From: Lachnospiraceae bacterium
GTDB taxonomy: Bacteria; Bacillota; Clostridia; Lachnospirales; Lachnospiraceae
Direction: 5' to 3'
Assembly: GCA_004556655.1 (NCBI GenBank)
Contig: SFGF01000003.1
Coordinates: forward strand, 12,243-76,242
DNA length: 64,000 bases
Shown here: piece by piece, positions 8,549-17,077 of the stretch
How the letters are laid out: every line of letters starts with the position of its first letter
How positions within the stretch are numbered: the first letter of the stretch is position 1
The notes under the pieces: generated by a model
What the model was told of the DNA's origin: nothing
Databases searched by the model: none
The model's input: only the letters and a program-made list of their open reading frames with translations
Program-made: the position numbers and the translations under genes

Positions 8549-9591
8549 GTCTTTCTGTTCATATTAAGAAAAAACTGGGTGATTTTCAGTTATGTATTGA
8601 CTTGGAACATTCCGGAGGAATCACAGGAATTCTCGGTGCCTCAGGATGCGGAAAAAGCATAACTTTAAAAAGTATAGCGGGTATCGTAAAGCCGGATGAA
8701 GGGCAGATCGTTCTGAATGGACGGGTGCTGTTTGACAGTGAAAAAAGAATTAATTTGAAGCCGCAGGAGCGGGGAGTGGGGTATCTTTTTCAAAATTATG
8801 CATTGTTTCCCAATATGACTGTAGAACAGAATGTGCTCTGTGGTCTAAAAAGGGAGAAAAACAGACAGGTGCGCTGCAGAAAAATGGAAGAAGCGGTAGA
8901 GATGATGGGGCTTTCAGAGTATAGGAAACTATATCCGCATCAATTGAGTGGCGGTCAGCAACAACGAACAGCTCTCGCAAGGATGCTGGTAAGCGAACCG
9001 GAACTCCTGCTTTTGGATGAGCCGTTCAGTGCTCTGGATTCTTATCTCCGGGAACAGATGCAGACACAGATAAGGGAAATACTGGAAAAATATGGCAAAG
9101 ATGTGCTGCTTGTCAGTCACAGCAGAGATGAAGTGTATTATCTCTGCAGCCAACTGGCAGTTATGGGGCGGGGAAGAATTATGAACATAGGAAATACAAA
9201 GGCAGTGTTTGCCGACCCGCAAAGCCGTACGGCTGCGATTTTGACCGGATGCAAAAATATCGCTGATGCCAGAAAAATCAGTGAATACGAAGTGGAAGTT
9301 CCTGACTGGGGAATCCGACTGAAAACAAAAAAACCGGTGGACGATTCGATCTGTGCGATCGGAATCCGTGCTCACTATTTTAACCCGAAAACAAATGAAA
9401 ATCTGTTTCCGGTGGTTTGTTTGGGAGAGAGGGATGAACCTTTCGAAGCCAGGATTCTGTTTCGCTATGTGAATCAACGCGAGGGAACCCCGGACATTTG
9501 GTGGAGAATTCCCAAAGACCGGAATCCGCAGCAGATGCCGGAAAAGCTCGGTATTGCACCTCAAAATGTGTTGCTGCTGTATCCGGAATAG
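8545..9591 (+). CDS. modC: Molybdate ABC transporter ATP-binding protein ModC
   Basis: 348 residues. Walker A GASGCGKS (residues 31-38), Q-loop LFQNYALFPNMTVEQNV, signature LSGGQQQR, Walker B LLLLDEPFSALD and H-loop LVSHSRDE. The C-terminal ~110 residues correspond in place to the molybdate-binding TOBE/MOP region of ModC but look divergent. Start overlaps modB. The protein powers molybdate import at the inner face of the membrane. Confidence 0.92.
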   Translation: MSLSVHIKKKLGDFQLCIDLEHSGGITGILGASGCGKSITLKSIAGIVKPDEGQIVLNGRVLFDSEKRINLKPQERGVGYLFQNYALFPNMTVEQNVLCGLKREKNRQVRCRKMEEAVEMMGLSEYRKLYPHQLSGGQQQRTALARMLVSEPELLLLDEPFSALDSYLREQMQTQIREILEKYGKDVLLVSHSRDEVYYLCSQLAVMGRGRIMNIGNTKAVFADPQSRTAAILTGCKNIADARKISEYEVEVPDWGIRLKTKKPVDDSICAIGIRAHYFNPKTNENLFPVVCLGERDEPFEARILFRYVNQREGTPDIWWRIPKDRNPQQMPEKLGIAPQNVLLLYPE

Positions 9592-9677
9592 AAAATTATT
9601 GTGATTGTAAGAGACGACGTTGGGAATAACTACAGGGAATAAAATAATATTAAAAAGATGGGAAGGAAGGATAAGTT

Positions 9678-10700
9678 ATGAAATTGATTCGAACAGAAGA
9701 TGCTGTAGGTCAGGTACTGTGTCACGATATCACACAGATTATCAAAGATGTGACAAAAGGGGCTCGTTTTCGAAAAGGTCATATTGTGACGGAAGAGGAT
9801 ATACCTGTACTGCTGAGTCTGGGAAAAGAACATCTTTATGTCTGGGAGAAAGATGATACGGTGTATCATGAAAATGAGGCAGCTCAGATTTTGTGCGATG
9901 TCAGTATCAATGAACATATGATTCCTTCTGAAGTAAAAGAAGGAAAAATTGAACTCAGTGCAGCATGTGACGGATTGTTCCGCATTGATGTGGAGCGTCT
10001 GAATGAAATAAATGACATTGACCAGGTTATGATTGCATCAAGGCATACAAATTCTCCGGTGCACAAAGGAGATAAGCTTTTGGGAACAAGGGTGATTCCG
10101 CTGGTGATTAAAAAAGAAAAAATGAAGCTGGTCAAAGAGATAGCAGGAGAAAAACCATTGTGTGAGCTTCTTCCTTATCAGATAAAAAAGGCAGGCATCA
10201 TTACCACTGGAAATGAAGTGTATTACGGAAGAATAAAAGATACATTTACACCGGTAGTTGTAAAAAAACTGGAAGAATACGGTATTCGAACGGAAGAACA
10301 CAGGATTATCAATGATGACAAAGCAAAAATTACAGCTGCGATTCTTGAGTTAAAAGAAAAAGGCTGTGAACTGATCATCACCACAGGGGGAATGAGTGTT
10401 GACCCGGATGACCAGACACCGGGGGCAATCAAGGAAAGCGGTGCCAGGGTAGTTTCTTACGGCGCACCGGTACTTCCGGGAGCTATGTTCTGTCTGGCAT
10501 ATTTTGAGGATGGAACAGCTGTCATGGGACTGCCGGGCTGTGTTATGTATGCGAAAACTACGATTTTTGATCTGATACTTCCAAGAGTGGCGGCAAAAGT
10601 TCCGGTGACACGTAGAGATATTACCGGTCTTGGACATGGAGGTCTGTGTCTGGGTTGCGCACAGTGCCATTATCCGGCCTGCAGCTTTGGTAAAATTTGA
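9678..10700 (+). CDS. Molybdopterin-binding protein (MoeA-like) with Cys-rich tail
   Basis: 340 residues. Residues 1-~165 resemble the leader region seen in MoeA-like proteins of anaerobes (GQVLCHDITQI, GARFRKGHIVTEEDI). Residues ~170-320 are a MoCF-biosynthesis (MogA/MoeA III) domain with AGIITTGNEVYYGRI, ITTGGMSVDPDDQTP and MGLPGCVMYAKTT. The last ~20 residues hold four cysteines (LCLGCAQCHYPACSFGK), which could bind a metal or Fe-S cluster. It probably inserts Mo into molybdopterin or handles a dedicated cofactor. It is shorter than MoeA (~400) and not a plain moeA. Confidence 0.8.
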   Translation: MKLIRTEDAVGQVLCHDITQIIKDVTKGARFRKGHIVTEEDIPVLLSLGKEHLYVWEKDDTVYHENEAAQILCDVSINEHMIPSEVKEGKIELSAACDGLFRIDVERLNEINDIDQVMIASRHTNSPVHKGDKLLGTRVIPLVIKKEKMKLVKEIAGEKPLCELLPYQIKKAGIITTGNEVYYGRIKDTFTPVVVKKLEEYGIRTEEHRIINDDKAKITAAILELKEKGCELIITTGGMSVDPDDQTPGAIKESGARVVSYGAPVLPGAMFCLAYFEDGTAVMGLPGCVMYAKTTIFDLILPRVAAKVPVTRRDITGLGHGGLCLGCAQCHYPACSFGKI

Positions 10701-10735
10701 GAAAAGACGACAAAAGGGAAAGGCCAGGTGTTTTT

Positions 10736-11215
10736 ATGACCGGTGAATGGAATCATTTTGATAAATCCGGAAATGCTGTCATGGTAGATGTGTCCGGTAA
10801 AGAGGTTACGGTTCGTACCGCTTCTGCCACAGGAGCCATACGGGTAAATGAGGAAATTATGGACGCAGTTGTCTATGGAAATGTAAAAAAAGGAGATGTG
10901 CTGGGGGTAGCCAGAGTGGCTGGTATTATGGCTGCCAAGCAGACCTGGTCTTTGATTCCTATGTGTCATCCTTTATGTATCCGAAAGTGTACAATTGATT
11001 TTGAAACAGACGTTGAAAAATCAGAGATACGGGTGATATCTACCGTAAAAGTTGAGGAGAAGACAGGGGTGGAGATGGAAGCATTGACAGCCGCTTCTGT
11101 AGCTCTGCTGACTATTTACGATATGTGCAAAGCAATTGATAAGAGGATGGAGATTACAGGTATCCATCTGCTGACAAAAACCGGAGGAAAAAGCGGGGAT
11201 TTTCAATATGATTGA
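10736..11215 (+). CDS. moaC: Cyclic pyranopterin monophosphate synthase MoaC
   Basis: 159 residues from ATG 10736, which has AGGTG five bases upstream; a TTG at 10697 would add 13 residues and is less likely because the shorter form matches the usual ~160. Family motifs: HFDKSGNAVMVDVSGK, MAAKQTWSLIPMCHPL, and EMEALTAASVALLTIYDMCKA (span near residues 115-135), KSGDF at the end. It converts the MoaA product to cPMP. It overlaps moaA by 8 bp. Confidence 0.93.
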   Translation: MTGEWNHFDKSGNAVMVDVSGKEVTVRTASATGAIRVNEEIMDAVVYGNVKKGDVLGVARVAGIMAAKQTWSLIPMCHPLCIRKCTIDFETDVEKSEIRVISTVKVEEKTGVEMEALTAASVALLTIYDMCKAIDKRMEITGIHLLTKTGGKSGDFQYD

Positions 11216-12182
11216 CGGGCATGGAAGAAATATAGATTATATCAGGATTTCTGTAACGGATCGTTGTAATCTGCGATGTACTTATTGTATGCCGGAAGAA
11301 GGCATTCCTGTTGTGAATCACCAGGAGATTTTAAGTTATGATGAGATCACCAAACTGGCGGAAATATTTGCCGACATTGGTATCAGGAAAATAAAACTGA
11401 CGGGAGGAGAGCCTTTGGTACGAAAAGGGCTTCCGAATCTGGTGAAACAGTTGAAAAGTATTCCGGGAGTAGAACAGGTGACATTGACAACCAATGGCAT
11501 TATGCTGGAAGAAATGTTGGAAGAACTGGCTTTTTCAGGACTGGACGGAATTAATCTGAGCCTGGATACTCTGAATCCTACGGTTTTTGAGCAGATTACC
11601 CGAAAACAGGAGTTTTCAAAGGTCATGAAAGGGTTGAAGAAAGCTCTTGCTTATCCGGAAATTCCATTGAAAATTAACTGTGTACCGTTGGGACTGCCGG
11701 GGCAGGATGTATATGAGCTGGCTGAGCTGGCAAAAAAATACAGGATCCATGTACGGTATATTGAGATGATGCCGATCGGACTTGGGAAACAGTTTAAACC
11801 ACAGTTTGAGGATGAAATACTGGCTGTATTGGAACAACGTTACGGAAAGTACGAAAAATATGAGGGGAAGCTTGGAAACGGTCCGGGACATTATTATACT
11901 TTCCCCGGATTTATAGGGAAAATAGGTTTTATCAGCGCAATCAGCCATAAATTCTGTAATCGCTGCAATAGAGTGAGACTGACATCCCAGGGTTTTTTAA
12001 AGACTTGTCTGCAGTATGAAACTGGGATCGATCTTAAAAAGATGCTGCGTCAGGGAGCTGGAAAAGAAGAACTTCGTATGGCAATAGAAGAGGCTATCGA
12101 GCGGAAACAGACAGGTCATCAGTTTGGAGAAAGTTCGGATGGAAATGGTGAAACACATATGATGTCACAGATTGGAGGATGA
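11208..12182 (+). CDS. moaA: GTP 3',8-cyclase MoaA
   Basis: 324 residues. The radical SAM motif CNLRCTYC is near residue 19, followed by KLTGGEPLVRKGL and the second cluster CNRCNRVRLTSQGFLKTC near residue 245. The protein ends QIGG, the conserved Gly-Gly tail that reaches into the active site. It makes 3',8-cyclo-dihydro-GTP, the first step of molybdopterin. Its stop overlaps the following ATG. No moaD/moaE/moeB are in the window. Confidence 0.95.
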   Translation: MIDGHGRNIDYIRISVTDRCNLRCTYCMPEEGIPVVNHQEILSYDEITKLAEIFADIGIRKIKLTGGEPLVRKGLPNLVKQLKSIPGVEQVTLTTNGIMLEEMLEELAFSGLDGINLSLDTLNPTVFEQITRKQEFSKVMKGLKKALAYPEIPLKINCVPLGLPGQDVYELAELAKKYRIHVRYIEMMPIGLGKQFKPQFEDEILAVLEQRYGKYEKYEGKLGNGPGHYYTFPGFIGKIGFISAISHKFCNRCNRVRLTSQGFLKTCLQYETGIDLKKMLRQGAGKEELRMAIEEAIERKQTGHQFGESSDGNGETHMMSQIGG

Positions 12183-12187
12183 GTATT

Positions 12188-12682
12188 ATGAACAGAAGAG
12201 TTGCGATTATTGTATCCAGCGACAGTGGATATAGAGGAGAACGGGAAGACTTGAGCGGACCGGAGATTCGGCGTATCGTGGAGGAGAATGGTTATCAGGT
12301 GATTTCCACCGTTATTTTGCCGGATGAGCAGAAAGCTTTAAGCGAAGAGATGAAACGGATTGCGGATGAGAATCAGGCGGATTTGATTCTAACAACCGGT
12401 GGAACCGGATTTTCTCCCAGAGATTGTATGCCGGAGGCAACTTTTGCGGTTGTAGAGAGGATAGTGCCGGGGATTCCGGAGGCTATGCGGGCCTTTAGTA
12501 TGCAGTTTACAAAACGGTCTATGCTGAGCAGAAGTGCGGCAGGAATACGAAAAAAGACGTTGATCATTAATCTTCCGGGCAGTCCGAAAGCAGTAAGGGA
12601 GTGTCTGGAATATATCATCAGTGAATTGGCCCATGGGCTGGATATTTTGACAGGGGAGGCATCCAATTGTGCCAGAAAGTGA
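12188..12682 (+). CDS. Molybdopterin adenylyltransferase-like protein (MogA/MoaB)
   Basis: 164 residues. MoCF_biosynth fold with IIVSSDSGYRGEREDLSG, LILTTGGTGFSPRDCMPEA and NLPGSPKAVRECLEYI. I chose ATG 12188 because GGAGG at 12174 sits nine bases before it; the ATG at 12179 overlaps the moaA stop but would leave no spacing. It adenylates molybdopterin before Mo insertion. It is the last gene of the molybdenum run; a strong hairpin follows. Confidence 0.88.
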   Translation: MNRRVAIIVSSDSGYRGEREDLSGPEIRRIVEENGYQVISTVILPDEQKALSEEMKRIADENQADLILTTGGTGFSPRDCMPEATFAVVERIVPGIPEAMRAFSMQFTKRSMLSRSAAGIRKKTLIINLPGSPKAVRECLEYIISELAHGLDILTGEASNCARK

Positions 12683-12730
12683 GACAAATCTCTTGTATAT
12701 TTTTTTATAAATGAATAGTTATGCGGGCTT

Positions 12731-12793
12731 AACCAACTCTATCTTTTTCCCGTCGATAAAGGACGGGTTTGGGGATAGAGCTGGTTTTTTTGT
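12731..12793 (+). terminator. Nested hairpin terminator after the molybdenum operon
   Basis: AACCAaCTCTATC (12731-12743) pairs with GATAGAGcTGGTT (12774-12786), enclosing a second stem CCCGTC/GACGGG (12749-12754 with 12762-12767), and TTTTTTT follows. It ends the moa transcript. It may also serve as an antitermination site for the broken antiterminator gene that begins 15 bases later, but I see no clear RAT sequence. Confidence 0.75.
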
Positions 12794-12807
12794 TTTTTGG
12801 GGGAAAT

Positions 12808-13235
12808 ATGCGAATAAAAAAAGTGATTAATAATAATATTCTCTGCGCAATAGATGAAAAAGGGAATGAATTGATTGTCACGGGAAAAGGGATTGGAATT
12901 AAACGTTTTACAGGAGAACTGATCGATCAGGCAAGGATTGAAAAGATTTACCGTATGGAGGGAAAAGCGGATCATATCAGGTTGGCAGATACTGTCTGAA
13001 AAAAATAGAGGAAAGATGCCGGATTCAATTGAATCCGGATGAGGCCACATTTATTGCTTTACATATAGTAAATGCGGAAATGAATACAAATATGAGCCAG
13101 ATGTATGATATTACAAAAATTCTGGATGGTTGTATACAGATTGCCGGGGAATACTATCAGAAGAAATGGAAGGAAGAAGAAAAGGTCTATATGACCATCC
13201 ATCTTAAATGTCTCAACAGGTATAGGGAATCATAA
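12808..13235 (+). pseudogene. Broken LicT/GlcT-type transcriptional antiterminator
   Basis: ATG 12808 with GGGGGAA starts a complete CAT RNA-binding domain (MRIKKVINNNILCAIDEKG, to about IYRMEGK). The frame stops at 12997-12999. A shifted frame then gives LKKIEERCRIQLNPDEATF then IALHIVNAEMN, the end of PRD1, and MYDITKILDG, the start of PRD2, before stopping at 13235. Intact relatives have about 280 residues; about 140 are left. Most of PRD1 and most of PRD2 are missing, so regulation by phosphorylation is lost. The gene normally controls the adjacent glucose PTS gene, which is also broken. The CAT domain alone could still bind RNA. Confidence 0.82.
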
Positions 13236-13241
13236 GAGTTG

Positions 13242-13279
13242 AAATCCTGTAAATAGTCCGGACAATCAGGATTTTAATA
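13242..13279 (+). promoter_or_regulatory. Hairpin in the ptsG leader
   Basis: AAATCCTG (13242-13249) pairs with CAGGATTT (13267-13274) around a loop containing the self-complementary GTCCGGAC; TAATAAA follows. It is placed where antitermination-controlled PTS genes have their RAT/terminator, between regulator and ptsG, but the T-run is weak. Confidence 0.4.
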
Positions 13280-13297
13280 AATGAAAGGAGAAAAAGA

Positions 13298-15039
13298 ATG
13301 AAAGAAAAGAAGAGTGGTCAGATTTTTGCTGCGGCCCAGCAGATTGGTAAATCACTGTTTCTTCCGATCGCTGTGCTGCCGTTCGCCGGAATTCTGCTTG
13401 GAATCGGAAGTTCGTTTACCAATGAAACGACAATTGCTACCTACGGATTGTCAAATATCCTGCATCAGGGAACTCCATTGTATGGTTTTATGCTGATGCT
13501 GGCAAATGCAGGGAATGCTATTTTTGGCAATCTTGCATTGATTTTTGCCCTTGCTGTTGCTATGGGTATGGCAAAGAAGGAAAAAGGTGTTGCAGTTATG
13601 TCTTCAGCTATTTTCTATATTGTTATGCTGATGACAATCAACACACTACTGGTTTTGGATGGTTCCATTGTGGATGGTGTGGTATCGGCAAATGTGAAAG
13701 AGGGAGCCATCACTTCCATGCTGGGAATCCAGACTTTGCAGATGGGTGTTTTTGGCGGTATTATTGCGGGCTTGATTACAGCCATGCTTTGTAATAAGTT
13801 TTACAAGAGAAGAGAAAAGAAGTAGGTTCGCTGTTATTTTCAGTTGCGCTGACTTCCTTTCTGACCGGTATTACGGAGCCAATTGAATTTACATTCCTGT
13901 TCCTGGCACCTGCTTTGTTTGTCGTACACGTTGTTTTGGCAGGTCTTGCATTTATGACTTGTCATATCCTTGGGATCTGTGTGGGCACCACATTTTCGGA
14001 TGGATTGATTGACCTTATTTTATATGGCGTTCTTCCGGGGCAGGAGAAATCAAATTGGATGATGCTGATTCCTGTATTGATTGTATATTTTATCATATAC
14101 TTTGTAGTGTTCCGTTTCTTCATTCTGAAATGGGATCTGAAGACACCGGGACGTGAGGCAGAAGGTGAGGCTGCACATCTGGTATCTAAGGAAGAATACA
14201 GAAAGGCTACCGGTGTTGGCGTGGCAGGGGGAAAAGCTGCAGCTGCCGGAAAATTTGATGAGAAGTCTGCTGCAATTCTGAAAGGTGTCGGAGGAGTTGC
14301 CAATCTGGTTGATATTGATTGCTGTGCAACCCGTCTTCGTCTTACACTGGTAGACAGTGCAAAAGTAGATCAGGCAATTCTGAAATCGACAGGAGCCTCG
14401 GGAGTTGTTGTGAAAGGTGCAGGAATACAGGTTATTTACGGTCCGTCCGTTACCATTGTAAAATCAAACTTTGAAGAATTTGTGGATCAGGTTCGTGCAG
14501 GAACAATTTCGGAAGAGACTTTTATAGATGTACAGACACCGGAGTCGGCTGTTGTTTCCGAGAAAAAAAATGATACAGATATTAAAGATTCTGTTCTTGG
14601 CTCACATTTGAACGGGCAGGTTGTACCTCTTGCCGAGGTGAAGGACGAAGCTTTTGCCTCAGGTGCTCTGGGAGATGGTGTCGCAGTTGAACCGTCGGAA
14701 GGAAAACTATATGCTCCGACGGACGGAGTGATTGAGACTGTGTTTGACACGAAACATGCCATTGGTATGACTACTGATGCAGGAACAGAACTGTTGCTCC
14801 ACATCGGTATTGATACGGTGAAGCTTGGCGGCAAACATTTTGAAACACATGTAAGCGCAGAGCAGCATGTGAAAAAAGGAGATCTTCTGGTTACTTTTGA
14901 TATAGAAGGAATCAAGAAGGAAGGGTATTTGTGTACCACACCGATGATCGTCTGCAATACAGATGACTATAAAGAAGTGAAAGCAGTGGCAGAAGGAAAA
15001 ATTAAAGCAGGACAGGATATTCTTTCACTAAAAGGTTAA
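13298..15039 (+). pseudogene. Glucose-type PTS IICBA transporter with internal deletion and frameshift
   Basis: The first 175 codons give the start of EIIC (AAAQQIGKSLFLPIAVLPFAG; membrane helices to ITAMLCNKFYKRREKK) and hit TAG at 13823-13825. Another frame resumes at once with VGSLLFSVALTSFLTGITEP, the late EIIC region with the GITE motif, and continues through EIIB (VDIDCCATRLRLTL, active Cys) and EIIA (ELLLHIGIDTVKLGG, active His) to 15039. About 110 residues of EIIC, including the usual GLHH region, are missing at the join. A continuous sugar channel cannot be made, although a separate EIIB-EIIA protein could be translated from an internal start (the frame is open from before 13915). 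Confidence 0.85.
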
Positions 15040-15066
15040 GAATGAAAAAATAAGGAGGAAATAGAA

Positions 15067-15324
15067 ATGAAATCATTTGAGTACACGATAACAGACGAGG
15101 TAGGAATTCACGCAAGACCGGCAGGGCTTCTGGTGAAAGAAGCAAAAAATTACACTTCCGTGATCAAAATTACAAAAGACGGTAAAAGTGCCGAGGCTAA
15201 AAAACTGATGGCTCTTATGGGGCTGGGAGTGAAAAAGGGTGATACGGTCACTGTTACTGTAGAAGGCGGAGATGAGGAAACAGCAGCAATAAAAATAGAA
15301 GAGTTTTTCAAGAACAATCTGTAA
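15067..15324 (+). CDS. ptsH: Phosphocarrier protein HPr
   Basis: 85 residues. The phosphorylation site is His15 in GIHARPAG. The region that normally carries regulatory Ser46 (KSIMGVMSLG in B. subtilis) reads KKLMALMGLG, so position 46 is Lys and no serine is nearby. HPr passes phosphate from EI to the sugar-specific EII proteins. Excellent ribosome site AAGGAGGAAA. It lies between the damaged ptsG and ptsI. It is a bona fide HPr by length and His site, but could not serve as a target of HPr kinase at residue 46. Confidence 0.95.
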   Translation: MKSFEYTITDEVGIHARPAGLLVKEAKNYTSVIKITKDGKSAEAKKLMALMGLGVKKGDTVTVTVEGGDEETAAIKIEEFFKNNL

Positions 15325-15339
15325 TTTGGGGGAATATCT

Positions 15340-16953
15340 GTGGAAAAGAAAACTGGTAAAAAGATTTTTAACGGTATTGCTATCGGTAAAATCAGGTTTT
15401 ACTCAAAAGCAGAGAATCAGGTTTCACGCACAAAAGTGGAGGACACAGAAGCAGAGATCGCCAGGTATGAAGAAGCAAAGCAGAAAGCGGCCAAACAACT
15501 GGAACAACTGTATGAAAAAGCCCTTGTAGAGGTGGGAGAAGCAAATGCAGAAATCTTTAATGTGCATATAATGATGTTGGAGGATGATGATTTTAATGAA
15601 TCCGTTCACAATATTATATCTGCACAGAAAGTGAATGCTGAATATGCCGTTGCATCTACCGGTGACAATTTTGCGGAAATGTTTGCCAATATGGAAGATG
15701 AGTATTTTAAGGCACGTTCAGCAGATATCAAGGATATTACAGAGCGGGTACTTTCTATTCTCTGCGGTAATGAAGAAGGCGGCGAGATTGGGGATGAGCC
15801 GGTTATTATTGTGGCAGAAGATCTGGCTCCCAGTGAGACAGTTCAGATGGACAAAAGCAAACTTCTGGCTTTTGTGACACGGTTGGGTTCTTCCAACTCC
15901 CACACGGCGATTCTTGCAAGAACTATGGGAATCCCGGCCCTGGCAGGTGTCGAGATCGATCATTCATGGAATGGTAAGATTGGAATTGTTGACGGCTATG
16001 AGGGAGTGTTTCTTGTAGATCCGTCCATGCCTGTGCTGGAAGAATATTTTAAAAAGAAAGCAGCGGATGATGAACAGAAACAACTGCTGCAGACTTTAAA
16101 GGGAAAAGAAAATGTAACAAAGTCAGGACAGAAGATCAATCTTTATGCTAATATTGGCAATCCAGGTGATCTGATGTCTGTCCTGGAAAATGATGCAGGT
16201 GGTATCGGTCTGTTCCGCAGTGAATTTTTGTATCTGGAAGCCACAACATATCCGACAGAAGAAGAACAGTTTCAGGCATACCGGAAGGTTGTGGAGACCA
16301 TGGGCGGTAAGAAGGTTATAATCCGTACGTTGGATATCGGCGCAGACAAGCAGGTAGAATACTTTAATCTTGATAAAGAGGATAATCCGGCCCTTGGCTA
16401 TCGGGCTATTCGAATCTGTCTTACCAGACCGGAGATATTCAGAACACAGCTTCGTGCACTGTTCAGGGCCAGCGCATATGGGAATCTTGCCATCATGTAT
16501 CCTATGATCATTTCTGTGGATGAGGTTCGAAGAATCAAAGAGATTTCTGTGGAAGTGAAAAAAGAACTATTAGCGGAAGGGGTGGAAATCGGAAATGTGG
16601 AAGAAGGAATTATGATCGAAACACCAGCCGCTGCTGTGATGAGTGATGAACTGGCAAAAATGGTGGATTTCTTCAGCGTAGGCACCAACGATTTGACCCA
16701 GTACACATTGGCGATTGATCGTCAGAATGCAAAGCTGGATGAGTTCTATGATGCACATCATCCGGCTGTACTTCGTCTGATAGAGATGGTCGTAAATAAT
16801 GCACATAAGGCAGGAATCTGGGCAGGAATCTGCGGAGAACTTGGTGCAGACACGACACTTACAGAAACATTTCTTAAAATGGGATTGGATGAGCTGTCCG
16901 TATCACCGGGATGTATTTTACCGGTGCGTAAAGTAATAAGAGAGGCAAAATAA
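15340..16953 (+). CDS. ptsI: PEP-protein phosphotransferase, enzyme I
   Basis: 537 residues from GTG 15340, 15 bp after ptsH, with GGGGGAA upstream. The active His is in LGSSNSHTAILARTMGIPAL (near residue 190). The PEP-binding domain contains GGIGLFRSEFLYL, GYRAIRICL, MYPMI, FSVGTNDLTQYTLAIDR (near residue 445) and the Cys of IWAGICGEL. It autophosphorylates with PEP and feeds HPr. The gene is intact although the neighbouring transporter is not, so it probably serves other PTS transporters. Confidence 0.96.
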   Translation: MEKKTGKKIFNGIAIGKIRFYSKAENQVSRTKVEDTEAEIARYEEAKQKAAKQLEQLYEKALVEVGEANAEIFNVHIMMLEDDDFNESVHNIISAQKVNAEYAVASTGDNFAEMFANMEDEYFKARSADIKDITERVLSILCGNEEGGEIGDEPVIIVAEDLAPSETVQMDKSKLLAFVTRLGSSNSHTAILARTMGIPALAGVEIDHSWNGKIGIVDGYEGVFLVDPSMPVLEEYFKKKAADDEQKQLLQTLKGKENVTKSGQKINLYANIGNPGDLMSVLENDAGGIGLFRSEFLYLEATTYPTEEEQFQAYRKVVETMGGKKVIIRTLDIGADKQVEYFNLDKEDNPALGYRAIRICLTRPEIFRTQLRALFRASAYGNLAIMYPMIISVDEVRRIKEISVEVKKELLAEGVEIGNVEEGIMIETPAAAVMSDELAKMVDFFSVGTNDLTQYTLAIDRQNAKLDEFYDAHHPAVLRLIEMVVNNAHKAGIWAGICGELGADTTLTETFLKMGLDELSVSPGCILPVRKVIREAK

Positions 16954-16971
16954 CTAATCTATATACTCTCC

Positions 16972-17041
16972 TGCGCTGCCATAAGCGGAACGTGAAGTAT
17001 TATGTGAAAGCTGATACGGAACCGTCTGCTGAGGCAGCGCA
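16972..17041. other. Inverted repeat between ptsI and the DapF-like gene
   Basis: TGCGCTGCC (16972-16980) and GGCAGCGCA (17033-17041) are exact reverse complements closing a 52-base segment that has a smaller ACGGAACCGT-type repeat. The flanking genes converge here. It may act as a bidirectional transcription end, but no T-run is present. Confidence 0.4.
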
Positions 17042-17077
17042 TTCTATTGCATAAAAAGAATTATAAGAAAGCAGAAA

